From: Syncephalastrum monosporum B8922
Taxonomy: Eukaryota > Mucoromycota > Mucoromycetes > Mucorales > Syncephalastraceae
Assembly (NCBI GenBank): GCA_000697355.1
Contig: JNEN01000765.1
Location: 62,001-126,000 of the forward strand
Reading direction: 5' to 3'
Length of the DNA: 64,000 nt
Positions 1 to 11,768 of this stretch are shown here, piece after piece. The notes under the pieces were generated by a model. It saw only the letters and a list, made by a program, of their open reading frames with translations, did no database searches and was not told the origin of the DNA. The position numbers and the translations under genes were made by a program. Positions within the stretch are counted from its first letter, which is position 1; every line of letters starts with the position of its first letter.

Positions 1-1117
1 AGATGTATGGGCGTTCAGGGACTGGAAGGGAGCCATGCGCGCGCGTTGTACCGCCTTCAAATCGTTTGAGAGCCAGCGTACCTCATCCAGGTCATCAAAC
101 AAGAGCCAGTACGAGATGAGTGCGAGGACGACAGTGGGTGCGCCTTCCATAATAAACAGGTACTGCCAAGGTCGTTGATACGTGGCCGGCATCATGCTGG
201 CTGCATACGCGATAGGCCCTGATGCCATTCCAGAGAGAGCGCCGGTACAGATCAGGATAGAAACACGGAACCCGAGCTCCTGGGGTTTATAGATGCGTGT
301 GAGTAGGAACAGGATACCAGGGATGTAACCGCTTTCTGAGGCTCTAGATAGAAGCAAAATTGAAAAGGTGAGGATGGACTTGACCTTGTTGCCTTGCCTA
401 AAGAGCAAAAATTTACCCGAGGAGTAAGCGCGTGACCAAGAGACTGCCAAAGCCCTTGACAAAAGCCATACATAGGGTGATAAGACCCCAGGTGAGCATA
501 ATGAAGGAGAGCCATTTCTTGGCCCCAAAGCGTTTGAGTAATATGTTGGCTGGGACTTGGAAAATAATCTTATCGAATACGCGTACATATTAGCTCACAT
601 GGCCTATGTGGATTTTCAAATGTGGACCTTTCACTTACATAGGTAATGAAGAACGCCGAGATAGCGGTGCTGAGTTGGGGGCCTGTCAACTATATGATCA
701 TTCAAGTGTGAATACGCGTGTGGGTGAGTGTTGCTTCTATTGCATCTCCATCACCTTTAAATCCTCCTGAAGACCTGCTAAACTGGAGGCATACAAGATT
801 GAATGGGTTAGTTGTTCGACAGCAGAAATGTCTGAGCACAAACTATACCTTGCGTTGCCAATGTTGGAGCGGTCCAGAAAATCCGCAAAGTAAAATACAC
901 AAAACAGAGGAAGGATATGAAGGTCGATGCGCCTGACGAGCCGCCGCTCCTGGTCCGGGTCCACCACGCAAATGCTGGTCGCAATGGTGGAGCTGTCAGC
1001 GTATTCTTTTTCATGAAATTTTCGCTGTGGGTCTTCGTCCACGTCAAACTCGACGGCACTGTCTGCCCACGTGCTGCGCGCGGTATCTTCTTCGTAAGGT
1101 GGGGTATGCTGTTGCAT
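1..1117 (-). CDS. Major facilitator superfamily transporter, anion:cation symporter type (partial)
   Basis: Fungal organic-anion permease of the Dal5/allantoate permease-like branch, a plasma-membrane proton symporter. Only the N-terminal part is present; the gene runs off the left edge. The start is ATG at 1117: the frame stays open further upstream but without an ATG. Exon 1 gives an acidic cytoplasmic tail and then RRIDLHILPLFCVFYFADFLD and DRSNIGNA, the family signature around helix 1. After splicing, short exons give LAGLQEDLK and GPQLSTAISAFFITY, then FQVPANILLKRFGAKKWLS (about 520-585) and the next helices. The exon from about 350 down to 1 includes FIPGILFLLTRIYKPQELG and a helix pair. 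The substrate cannot be read from sequence. Several short introns. Confidence 0.85.
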
Positions 1118-2770
1118 GCTGGCTTGAGAGTGCAACAAGTCAAAAAAAAAGAGCCACTGCCAAGATGGTCTATAATAGGCCCTTTTTATGCACTTGTATA
1201 TTTATTTCATGATCGTAAAACTAAGGAGTAAGCGTCACCCCTTCTGCTCCTAATAATCAATAAGTGGTGGATGGCAAACTTGGCCGACCAGCCAGTTTGG
1301 CCTTGCCCAACCATTTACCCGGCGGGCGGGCGCCCCCCTTCTCAGTCGGTGCCTAAAAAAATATCAAACAGTCTGTGGCCTGGGGTCGCTGAGACGAAAA
1401 AAGTAAAAAGAAAAAAAATTTTTTTTCTTCGCTTAAAGTCCTCGCTTGCGGGTGGCGCAAACACACTTCTTTGTCTCTTTCTTTTACTTTTCGTGTACAT
1501 TTTTTTTTCCTTACATAAAGGATACAAAAGGCAAGTTGATATTTTGAAGAGACAAGGAAAGGGTTCTGTTTCCATCTTGATGAATCAGATTATTTCCGAA
1601 TCTCATCAGGGTTTTCATGTGGACTCTTTGTCTTGTTTTGGAATTCCTCGTATCTGAACCACAAACACGTACCCTTTCCTTTGTCCTGTCTTTTCACCAC
1701 GCAGTGATACTCATACAACCCCTCGGGTCATTAGGTTTCGCGCTTTCTTGGCACGCTTTTCTTTTTATTCTTGTGTTTTTCCACAGCGGCGCGTGGTACT
1801 ACGCTTCAAGCTGGTCACCACGCGCGCTGCCCTCAGTGCATCCTTGGTAAGCCATCCCCACCATTGTCCTTTGCTTTACTTCCTTTCTCTGTCTACCCTG
1901 ATGATTTTACCCACCTTTATGCCGAAGTATAATGTGGAAAATTTTTACATGCATCACCATCTGATCCTTTTCAACAATCACTATTTCTTTTTATTGACAC
2001 GCAATTCAAGTGATATGTGCTGACCTCTTTCAAAGATAGGATGCCGAGTGGCTGAAGTGACTGTGAAGGGGTGATTCAATTGTATATATTAAGGCAAGTG
2101 TCAATATCAATGGACTCGCTGGCAATGCACGTGTCTATGTATTGGTTTGTTATGATGAACAAATTCAGTTCTGCTTCTGCAAGAATATTGAAGACAACCA
2201 AATTACCAAACTTTCTGATTGCAAACCAATACCGTGCACATGTTGTCTGCGTCCTGATTGACTGTTTCATGTGTCGCTAACCAAGTGTTTTCCTATCTAA
2301 CAGGGTAAGCATCTCTTGCTTTATTCCACTTCGTTTCTTTGGATGGCTCTTTCCTCCGGTTGGATGAATGATGAAACCAGTTACATCCATTCTATGATCA
2401 GTGGTCCACATCTTTTCGGCCGCCGTGCTGTCTACTGCCTGGTTTCCAGGTTCTCTGGACTCCGGAACGTGTCAGTGCACAGGACGAAGAGGTGGGGAGA
2501 CATTTGGGTTGCAGTAGCGCAATGTCATCCTCGTGGTGAGTCTGCGTTTGCTTGCCGTGTCTCTTTCTGTGGCCTCTAGGATTTAAATGTGCTCCTGAAT
2601 CCTGCCTATTCCACCATTTTTATGCTTTTGTCAATTTTGACTCTCGGAAATGGGCAAGCACTGACGCTTTTTGCATTGTCTCTAGTGAGTGGGTCTTCTA
2701 GGTATTTAATTATATGACAATAAACAAGGCGATGGGTTTGGATGCTTTAAGATCAAGTTTGGTGTTGGTA
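1118..2770. other. Intergenic region upstream of the permease
   Basis: About 1.65 kb between the permease start and the VPS54 stop. It should hold the permease promoter and the VPS54 3' end. It contains an A8T8 dyad at 1411-1426 and pyrimidine-rich stretches. Short open frames are present but none has a recognisable protein or a credible exon chain. Confidence 0.5.
1411..1426. repeat. A8-T8 dyad
   Basis: Eight A directly followed by eight T, extended by three further pairing bases on each side. It lies in intergenic DNA. Two similar dyads occur at 8072-8090 and 11712-11731. Confidence 0.8.
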
Positions 2771-5700
2771 TTATGTTGGGGAAATGACGATGGCTTGAGC
2801 GGCTTCGATGACGGCGTTGGAAGGCGGGGCGATTTCGTTGAGGGTCGAGAGACGACGTGTGAAGTACTCGGCGTCGCGCATCAGTCTCTCCTTTCCTTGC
2901 TCAGTGTGGATTTGTAGCCGTTCAATCTCTTGCGCGAGCTGCTTTGTGAAGGACAAGAAGACGTTGCTCATGATTTGCTAAAGGAATGGTCAGAACCGCG
3001 CATGTGAAGGGAAGATAGGCTTACCTCCAGGTCCGCATGGGGCAGGTATTTGCTCAGAACCTTGTGGAGCGTCATGGTCTCCTTGACGAGGGTCTCCATG
3101 TAGTTATGGGCCCCACTCTTGCCTGCCACCGATGGCGCTTCCTCTGTACTGTCCCAGTCGATGACCTGCATCGCCTTGACATGAACAGACATGCGCTCGT
3201 TCATGATAGCAATCAGCTTGGCGTGGATCTCGCCCTGGTGGTCCTTGTAGTCCTTGAGGATGCGGTCAAACTCGCCGAGTAAGACACCGTGCTTGGAGGG
3301 CATGTATCGGCCCACGCACTCTTTCAGGGACGGGATGAGTCCAACCATGATGCCCAGTGACTGGGATGCGAGCGCGAGGTGCTTGGCCGAGATGTTCTTG
3401 AGACCGGCCGACCGCATGGCACCCGCACCGAGAATAACTTGACAGACCCGCGAATTGAACAGCTTGAGGAGCTCCACCAGCTTCTGCATGATATCGGTCG
3501 TCATGCCTTCCAGGTTGAGCATGCAGCGCAGATAGTCTTCAAACATCTTGATGATCAACAACCCGCAGCCAACAACAAAGTACGGCGTGCCGTGCACCAC
3601 CAAGAACTTGGTGCTCTTTTGCTCGGTCCGTGGATCTTCTTGATCAAAGGAGGTCATGTTGCCTTCACATATCCGATCGACGATCTGCTGGAAGTCCGGC
3701 GGCACCTCGCTCGCCACCCACTGCTCGTTTTCAATCAGCTGAGCTTCTTGCTTGACCCGTTCCATGTGGAAATGATCGATGAATGCCTTTTGCTATCAAA
3801 CCATGAGCCATCCGTCTTCTGTTTCATGATCGATATTATTTTACCTGTGTCAGGACCGTGCCTCGCAGGCCAAAGCATGTCCGGCCGCACAGCGACTCAC
3901 ATCGCTGGATAAAGGTGCGGATCACGCTCGATAGCCGGTAGAAATCAGTTGGGTTCAGCTGAGCGTTTTGCTCGCCTCGGAAACCAATAAGCTTGGCACA
4001 GCGTACGTGGGCCAGATCGGCCGCGGCAAACACAATATCGGCCGAGTCCTTTCGAATGGCATTTTGCCGTGGGTCATCTTTTTCCACATGTTCTTCCACA
4101 AGGGCGCAGATGGCGCGGTGGTAGAGCGCAGCACGCTGGATACCTTCCGTCAAGGCGCTGAAAACGTCAACCAACATCTTGAAGAAGGCGTCAAAGGGCA
4201 TCGTTCGTAGTTGTTTGGTAACCGAGCTCGGACTAGGGCATGGTCAGTACTGGTATTCGCGCGTTGATGATGCACTACAGCTTACCTCGACGCGGTATTA
4301 TCGCTCGGGCTACCGGATGGATAGTACTAAAGTATTTCGCAAGTGATCAGTGACACGCGGCTTAGAAGAGCATATCCTTCCTACCTTGCGTACGATATCC
4401 TTGATGTCGGTCAAAAGCCGGTCTCGATAGCCTTGCAAGGTGGAAGCAAGCATATCAGTGCGCACCAGTCCAAGTGTACTGGACGTCAACCGCTGCTTGA
4501 GATCGTCCTCGCCGTCTGCTTGGGGTGGGTTCTCGCCTGTTTGTAGGTACTTTTGGGCTGTAGCAAAATCAAGTGTTTCAATCCGGTAGGTCAAATCGGA
4601 GAGGAGGATGCTCATGAAGTCGTGCTGCATCATGATGCCTACGGCCTTTTCCATCTCGTCGAGCTGCGATGCAAAGTTTGCCAAGGCTTTGATGCCCTTG
4701 AGCTGCAAGCCGTCGCGTCCTTCTTGCAGCAAATGGCGTGTGGCGTCGATTAGGTCGAGTGCAGCAAAGTAGTCGCCCTGACCCAAAAGGACCTGGATCA
4801 TGGGTTGAGTCTCTTTAATTTCCTTGATCAGCTGGATGGTCTCTTGGAGCTTTTGGAGGTTGCGTCGCTTGATTTGCAGTTGAATGACCTGCATGCCATC
4901 GCTGCATTCGGTGCTTTGGATGTGCTTGATCTTCTCGCGGATCGAGTGGATTTGTGAGACACAGCCGAGGGTTTCTTGGTGCAGTGCTTGGAGGTTGGAC
5001 AGAGCCTCGAAGAAGGAGGAGGAGCGGTTCTCGATCTCGCGAATCAAGTGGACCTCAACCGTGTCAAGGTAATACGAGAGCTTTTCCTGTAAGATGCTGT
5101 TGGTCGACAGCGGGGGGTTAGGGCCGGTATGACCGACGATATCTGCGCCTTCGCAGACGGCGTCAAAGGTGGCTGGATCCTCGAGATGGAAGGCAGGATC
5201 GAAGAAGACCGCAGGTACGTTTTCGATCATGGGCAATTCCCGTGGCGGCGGGGGCGGGGCGATGTCGACGGCGTCAAGGGCAAGACTCTCGCTGGAGAGG
5301 ATATTCTGTGCGTATGGGTTGCGTCCGCTGGCGGGGCCGTCGAGGATGGTATGGAGTGAGCCGTACGGTGAAGCAGCGGAGCCGGACAGGTCGTCTTCGT
5401 TGGATAGCTTGTTGCTACGGTAGCGTTCAAAGACAGGCTGGATGTGGGCCAGATACGTCTCAAAGTCGGACGACCTGACCTTGGCGATCGATGCTTTTGG
5501 GACAGGAGGCACCTCTGCTTTGCTTGGTTTCGCGCCCGTTTGTCGTTGTTTGGCAGGGTCATTTAAAACGCCTGTCATATAATAATCATGGCATAAAATA
5601 GACATCATGAATACCATTCCATCTGTCAAAACAGAAAACAAGCTTTAAAAGTTACCCGAGATGGCATTGAAACCGATATCGCGAGTCGTCCATGGCAGGG

Positions 5701-6109
5701 AGGTCTCGCTCATGGTGCTGAAGTTGGAGTAGCCGGAGTGGCGACGCGTGTGGGCATTGTAGCCGCCACTATGCATGAAGCGGTTCAAGGGACGACCATG
5801 CGACGATGCAGACCGAATGGACGGCGGCCTGCTGGAAGGGCCGTCTTCGCGATGGAAGGAGCGTTCACGTGCCATGACGTGAACATTGGGCCGAGGCGAA
5901 GTGGCAGACGGAGGCGAGCCAGACGACGAAGGGACTTTGTTCGGTGGTGAAAGATGACGGCGGGGGGATGAAGTCGAGACGGAAGAGGGAGCTGCCCAGG
6001 AGGACGAGTGCGAGTGTCTACTTTGTTGTTGTGCGGGTGGTGATCTAGACTGTTGTCCACCTGCTGCTTCCCCTTGTGGAGGCGTAGTCGCCTGTGATCG
6101 CGACTGCAT
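2771..6109 (-). CDS. VPS54: Vacuolar protein sorting protein 54, GARP complex subunit
   Basis: Subunit of the Golgi-associated retrograde protein complex, which tethers endosome-derived vesicles at the trans-Golgi. The start is ATG at 6109; the in-frame extension upstream lacks ATG. Exon 1 (5656-6109) encodes a Ser/Pro/Gln-rich tail ending LPWTTRDIGFNAISG and splices to GVLNDPAKQ (exon 2, from 5571), a junction typical of VPS54. Exon 2 contains the vesicle-tethering coiled-coil region (EKLSYYLDTVEVHLIREI and following, around 5090). Later exons cover MPFDAFFKMLVDVFSAL (about 4200) and LIGFRGEQNAQLNPTDFYRL. The C-terminal VPS54 domain holds TMTLHKVLSKYLP (about 3060), followed by the last exon starting IMSNVFLSFTKQL. 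At least five short introns; the product is of normal family length (roughly 900-1000 residues). Confidence 0.92.
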
Positions 6110-6484
6110 GACAGGCAAAAGAGTCGGCAATGAAAGGGGAAAGCGAACTTCAGACTCACTTTCTCTCTTTGTCTTTTTCTCCCGCTAAATCCTCTCTGTC
6201 TCTTTCCATCCATTGCTCGTGTGACGTTGATCTTCACCGACACTTTCTTATTAACGCACACTGTACTCGCATCGATCCATGCTTTCTCTCTTCTTCATGG
6301 CATGCACTTGGCTGTATTTCAAGGGGTGCCTGCTCTTTTTTGTGCACCTTCCTATCCTTTCTACTCTATTATAAACGGTGGGTTGTGCTCATGCCTCTCA
6401 GTGAATCAAGTCCCATCACCCATGGATATCATCTTAGCAAATTAATGCATTGCATGTTTGTACATAAAACTAGTGTGGATTTAT
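6110..6484. other. Intergenic region 5' of VPS54
   Basis: Short spacer between the VPS54 start and the stop of the next minus-strand gene. It should carry the VPS54 promoter; on the minus strand it is rich in purines (GGAGAAAAAGACAAAGAGAG just above the start). No further gene seen. Confidence 0.5.
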
Positions 6485-7042
6485 TTACATCAATCGCCTG
6501 TGGGTGCCATGACTCAGGCTTTCGTCCGAGAGTGCAGTGGCACCAAAAGTCTCGTCGACTTTGCTCGCGATGGACTCAAACTTGCCCGAGTCGATTTCAT
6601 GCATGGCATCTATGTCTCGGCGGACAGCGTTCATGGCGCTTTGGTTCAGCTTGTGGCCAAAGCTGTTTCTGCGCTTCCGCTGCTGCTGTGGCATCGCCTC
6701 CTTGATATCACTCGCATTGGGAGTCGACTCGCCTATGTTTTGCTCGGTATCCTGCGCCTTCTTGTTGCCTTCAAGAAGGGTCGAATGCAGCGCCTGCAGC
6801 GTAGTTGTACCCATTAGCTACTTGTTCATAGTTCTTGGATATAATCAGCCAACACGTACATTGTCGAAAGAGTCCACTGCGTTGTGAACAGTGTTCTTGA
6901 GGTTCTTGTGGCGTTCCTTGTACTGCGCTTCCAGTTCTAATACATACAGCACGCTCAGTCTAACTGTTTCCCTCTATCATTTTCTCTTTTCTGAGTCAAT
7001 GTGGTGCATACCTGCTTCAGAAATATCTTTGCTGGGATCCAT
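6485..7042 (-). CDS. Conserved-looking small helical protein of unknown function
   Basis: Three exons fit together in one frame: 7012-7042, 6860-6936 and 6485-6817, joined by GT-AG introns (phases 1 and 0) to give 146 residues. Exon 1 is MDPSKDISEA; exon 2 reads LEAQYKERHKNLKNTVHNA and on to DSFDN; exon 3 continues with TTTLQALHSTLLEGNKKAQD. The protein is highly charged and probably mostly helical, with a basic patch QQQRKRRNSFGHKLNQ (a possible phosphorylation or nuclear-targeting site). No signal peptide or membrane segment. I do not recognise a family. The exact frame match of three exons argues that it is real. Confidence 0.65.
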
Positions 7043-8549
7043 GATGAAGATATTCAATACAAGGGCTTGTCGAAATGGGCAGATAAATTTATTTTATACA
7101 GCCTCGTCTCTGCTCGAGTCATTATGAGGTCATGCACTGCAAATATTTCATCCATGCAAGGTAAAGTGACAAATTGGGTAATCGCATGTCATATGCTGGA
7201 TATTCATCAATGGTCCATCATCTTCGTTTTGACGCAACTACTGTTTCTTCTGGCACTGCCTTGCGTTGAATTCAGCAAAATGCGGACTCACTCTCAGCCC
7301 TTTATAACGCAACTCCGTTATGTATTACTCTCGGCGCACGGATCACGCAAAGTTTCACTATATCATTTTACATAATGTGCAGCTGGTGCTTCCCACGTGA
7401 AAGAACCAAGAAAGATCGCTATACGCATACAATAAGCATGTTGTACTTCAGTACCATGAGCCCTCGACGTTACATATACTCGTGGCGCACGATGTAAAAG
7501 TGGGAAATGGTGTCCGCGATTTATAACTCAAATAGGCATTCCTCCGTGCCCCCCTTTTCATGTGCACTCATTCTATTGATGACGCGAAACAGAAAGACGA
7601 CGGATGCGGCCGACCATTCATGACTTCAGACCTTGATATTTGTGAGAAGAGCATGGCTGGTGGTGATACAGCAGTCTCTTTCACATTTCTCATGTTTCTC
7701 TGAACTTTAATACAATAGTATGAATTCTGAGAGTAGGTCTCTTCATCGCATCAAATTAGGTGGCTTTTTTTACTTTGGGGGTCGGTCATACTCGTATTAT
7801 GTTGGGTTCGTGTATTTGGGGCAGCGGCGAAGCCATGAATGCGTACGTTTTACAAAGACAAGCATGAAATTCTACTGGTGCAAAGAGGACAACCCTAGGA
7901 AAACAATCTCCCCAAGACGGAAAGTCCTCTTTTGGCGCTCCGGTTACCCGGCCGACCCAAGCGCAACAACGCAGAACCCCGCAAATAGAAGCTCATAAAA
8001 CAGCTCTCGCCAATCTCAATCACTTTATAGACGCTAAAATCGCAAAGTCCAAGACTCATCATGTTCACTGCAAAAAAAAAATTTTTTTTTGTCGTAATAT
8101 TGTATGACAGGAAGCGGTATTGATATTTATATTTATGCTACCCTGAGAGAAGCATATACATTAAAACCCATGTGTGCATCCCACGGCCTATTTAATTGAA
8201 GGGTCAAGCTCAGCTTTGGCCAATACCATGCGTTTTTCTGTAAAAAATGCTTTCCTGGGGGGGGGACATGAGCGCTTGTTTGTTTCATGGTGAGAGCAAA
8301 TTGAAGTGAAGTTTCCAAACAAGGGGATTCCAAGGTACCGTTATGTCGAAGACAATCATTCATAGAAGAAACGAATATGCCATGGAGTATCGGGTAAACT
8401 GCGACCGACCGATGATCGAGACACTTTGTTGGTGCAACAGACAAAACAAAAAAAGATCAAAAATAAGAATGTACAAAAAGGAAATAGGCGCTAAGAGGTA
8501 TGCAATAAGAGGAAGACAAAGGAAGACAAAAATAATAAATAGTAGTAAG
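7043..8549. other. Intergenic region, no gene recognised
   Basis: About 1.5 kb between two minus-strand genes. AT-rich, with the A10T9 dyad at 8072-8090 and a run of nine G at 8259-8267. Open frames here have no family resemblance and no supporting exons. Confidence 0.45.
8072..8090. repeat. A10-T9 dyad
   Basis: Ten A followed by nine T, bounded by C and G that extend the pairing. Intergenic. Confidence 0.8.
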
Positions 8550-9092
8550 TTAAGAGTTGTCAGTGATCAAGGAGGGAACGTCGGATTCTGAGGCGCCATC
8601 CGAAGCAGAAGAAGTTGTACGGGACGTGGGCGTCCGGCGAAGACTGGCCGAGGGAGTAAAGAACGAATGGGGTTGTGTCTTGGCAGTCAGGCATTCTGGG
8701 CTGGGAAGTCGGAAAGCCATCATATCCTCGTCAAGTTCAATCCAATGGTCTCGTTTGCTGTCCTCGCATGGTGAAGGTGGCAGGTAAACACCCGAGTCAT
8801 TGATGGTTGAGAGCTTGTAAATCTCGCCCTTTTTGGTTTCCTTGAGCGCTTCTACGGGTGCCTTCTTTTGCTGGAACGAAGGCATCGAAATAAACATTTT
8901 CTTATTGTTACTGTTGTTTGTTGCGGGGGTAGTATCCTGCTGTTGCGGTTGCTGTTGTTGATCATCGGCAGCGACTTTATGACCACGTTGCCAGAATTTG
9001 CCAGCTCGGAGCAAGGACGAGGCACGATAAGGGCTGCTGCCACTGTTGTTCGTTTGATCGACAGAGGACGCTACCGCAACGGTTGTGGACAT
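8550..9092 (-). CDS. Low-complexity protein of unknown function
   Basis: Uninterrupted frame of 180 residues from ATG 9092. It is rich in Ser, Thr, Gln and Asn: a QQQQPQQQ tract near residue 50, then a more ordered part (KKGEIYKLSTINDSGVYLPP, HWIELDEDMMAFRLPSPE) and a Ser-rich tail ending in acidic residues. There is no signal peptide or membrane segment. The IELDEDMMAF and LPPSPCEDS stretches look like short linear motifs in a mainly disordered protein. No family recognised. Length, an ATG start and amino-acid composition unlike random translation support it. Confidence 0.6.
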   Translation of the reverse strand: MSTTVAVASSVDQTNNSGSSPYRASSLLRAGKFWQRGHKVAADDQQQQPQQQDTTPATNNSNNKKMFISMPSFQQKKAPVEALKETKKGEIYKLSTINDSGVYLPPSPCEDSKRDHWIELDEDMMAFRLPSPECLTAKTQPHSFFTPSASLRRTPTSRTTSSASDGASESDVPSLITDNS

Positions 9093-10424
9093 GATAGCTT
9101 TGTATGGTTTATGGTTATAAATAAAAAGAAAAGAGCAGTGTAAAGAAAACTATTCGGGGGTGAGGATTTATATAAATGGCGAGATGGAAATGAAACCTTT
9201 CCATTTGGGTGGCTCGCTCGTCTGCATATGACGTAACAAATGCCCTTTTCTTCCTGCTTCTTTTTAAAATTGCTCTTTTTTTTTTCTTGCTGAGCAGGCG
9301 GTGAGCGCCTGTCTCATTCATTCTTTGGCTGCGACTAATACATGCGCATTATATGGCGAAACTCCTTTTCATCTTATGCAGCATTGCGGAAAAGTTACTC
9401 CAAGAGGTCGAGTGAATTATAAGCTTACGCTGCTGAGCAATAAGGTACAGGTATACATTGCAGCAGTATCGGCAAGTGATGCATGCCGCGCCTTTTCCTA
9501 CATTGTTTCTTGTGATGATGATGATTGAGGCCACAGGTAGCTAAAAAGGCAGGTGATACAGAATGCAATAGCGCTCAACCATCGATAGTGTGATGAAATG
9601 CACGTACGGGCGAGCAGGTGGTCACGCCAATGCTGTAATCATACCCTCATGAACGGTATTCTCATCTCTCTGGATAAGCTTCTTTCATCGACATGAAGAA
9701 AAATAGACTGTTGGTTCTTACATCATGCTTTTAATTACTCTCTTTACTGCTTATTGTCCTAAATTTGGGCAACCCATGGGCTTGTTTTTTTTTTTTTCAC
9801 TCGTGTATATGTAGGCATATAAGCAATAATCCGGGGTGCTATTTGCCAAGACATTTCTATTTCTCACCGTACTGTACCACGCATGACAATAGCACGTTGA
9901 ATGACAATCGCGGTGGCATATGCTTGTCGGAAGGAAATTGGTTATATCTTCCCGTGCTCTTTGCTAATCTCTATCACTTTGTTTTTGCTTCATGAGGCCC
10001 TTCATCAAAAAATGCTCTCATACGGAAATCGTACGTAGTATGTAACTTATGCACCATTGCGTACAGGATACTGGACCAGGTACAGGTGCCACTACTCGTT
10101 GACTCGACTCGGGTGCTCAGTACGTGCCATTGCTGCTATTTTCTTCCATGCTGCCTTCTTGGCATGTTTATCTTGAGAATAAACGACCGTGGCCCGAGAT
10201 CAGTTTTTCTTATCTGGTGCCAAAAGAAGCGCAAATGAGTTACAGAGACAGGGAGCTCAAGCGTACTTCTGCTGGCCAACAAAGTTTTACAAGGAACCTA
10301 AAGCTTTTGCATATCGAGGATTTCTTTTGAGCCGTGTGTGGTGAGCGATTCAGGTGGGATTCGAACTCAGGAAGCAACTTCTGCAGTCTTTTCGCTCTTT
10401 ACGAGAAAGCAAGAAAAAGAAGTG
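9093..10424. other. Divergent intergenic region
   Basis: About 1.3 kb between divergently transcribed genes, so it should hold both promoters. A poly-T tract lies near 9786-9798. A tRNA T-arm-like motif on the minus strand near 10350-10372 is discussed under rejected items. No gene seen. Confidence 0.45.
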
Positions 10425-11662
10425 ATGGGCCATTCCGATCGATCGCGCGACGAACGTCGACACCATCACCACAGACAGCACAGGGACCGTTCGCCTTCAG
10501 CCGAGCGTCATAGAGAGAGAGATCGTTCACCCGCTCGTCGCCATAAGAGTAGCACCTCTCACCGTGATGATCCGGACCGTAAAAGAAGAGGCAGATCGCG
10601 TTCTCCCTCACGAAGGTGTCTCTCTTCTCTCATGTCACTGTGGCACACGCTGAATTGTACTATCTAGACACTCCAAGCGAGCGCGCTCTTTAAGCAGTGA
10701 GTCGTCCTCAGCATCGACTTCCTCATCGGAAGAAGAGGAACGCCGCCGCAAGAGACACAAGCACAAGAAGGACAAGAAGAAGGTATCATTCAGCTTTACT
10801 CACGCGGGGTGGGGGTGATGACATGGGGTCTGATCCACTCGTTATGGACCATGCAGAAAAAGTCCAAGAAGAAGAGCAAGAAGAAGGTCGGCGACGAGTG
10901 GGGCAAGTACGGTATTATCCACGAAGCAGAGTAAGAAACCAAACATAGTTCTCCCAGCGTAATCCTAACCGATCTCATTTTACAAGTATATTCACGAAAG
11001 AAGCTGTATGTATAAAGTGAGGGTAAGCAGAAGCGAAGGGAATCCTCATGGCTGTGTTTAGGAATTCCAAGCGTGGTTGACCGAACTCAAGCGCATTGAC
11101 GTCGAATTACTGCCGAAACACAGACGCAAAGAATTGTTTATTAATTTTATGGATGGTATGTCTTGAGGAAAGCGCAAGCACACACACACCGTCATGTCCT
11201 GACATGCCATTTCAGACTATAACACAGCTACTATGCCGCATGAAAAGTAAGGACACAAGGATACGGATGAGCCCCGGAACTTACCGCACAGCAAAACAGG
11301 TATTACAACTTGGGCCGTTGGGAAGCTCGTCAGGAGGCCATTCGCATGGGAGAGAAAGTACCCGAGAAAGTCAAGGGCTATAGCTACAAAGATGATGAAG
11401 AGCAATTAAGGTGAGTCTGAGGTAGCGCAAGTAAATACATGCGTACCTGGGCCGCTAAATGTTTCCAAGACAACACCATAGACAGAAAGCAGCCAAAGCA
11501 GCCGCTGCGGCAAGCCAGGCGAATACACCGACGATGACCAAGGATGAGCTGGAGGAGCTTGCCAAGGTCAACCGCGAACGCGTCGAAGCCGACCGTCTCC
11601 GTCGCTTAGGACTGACGCCACGAGAGAGCATGGGGGTGCGGTATGAGTATCAAGAGGAGTGA
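10425..11662 (+). CDS. RS-rich nuclear protein, SCI1-like C-terminal domain
   Basis: Starts at ATG 10425 with an Arg/Ser/His-rich domain (DRSRDERRHHHHRQHRDRSP, then SPARR and RSRSPSRR repeats), a Ser/Glu block, and Lys-rich KKSKKKSKKK. This is followed by an ordered domain: DEWGKYGIIHEADIFTK, EFQAWLTELKRIDVELLP, MPHEKYYNLGRWEARQEA. The tail reads ELEELAKVNRERVEADRLRR. At least six exons with short introns join in frame. RS tracts are typical of splicing-related nuclear proteins. The EFxxWL domain recalls plant SCI1 (style cell-cycle inhibitor 1)-type proteins, which is a tentative match from memory. It sits 106 bases upstream of the deubiquitinase gene on the same strand. Confidence 0.7.
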
Positions 11663-11711
11663 GGATAAATAATGCTGTAGTTTCTACCTTCCCTATGCAA
11701 TTGCGGACACC

Positions 11712-11731
11712 AAAAAAAAATATTTTTTTTT
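11712..11731. repeat. A9-TA-T9 dyad in a compact promoter
   Basis: Nine A, TA, nine T, in the 106-base gap between the RS-rich gene and the deubiquitinase gene. It may serve as a poly(dA:dT) promoter element for the downstream gene or part of the upstream 3' end. Confidence 0.7.
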
Positions 11732-11768
11732 CTTTTTCTTTTTTCGCCTGTTTTGTGCCTTTCCCGCC

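Noticed and set aside
2041..2075. Box A-like GATGCCGAGTGGCTGAAG reminiscent of Leu/Ser tRNA 5' ends
   Set aside because: No box B or acceptor pairing within the next 120 bases.
10345..10375. tRNA-like T-arm (minus strand GAGTTCGAATCCC) followed by a terminal ACCA
   Set aside because: Stem pairing around the loop is imperfect and no matching D-arm, anticodon stem or acceptor strand could be found upstream.
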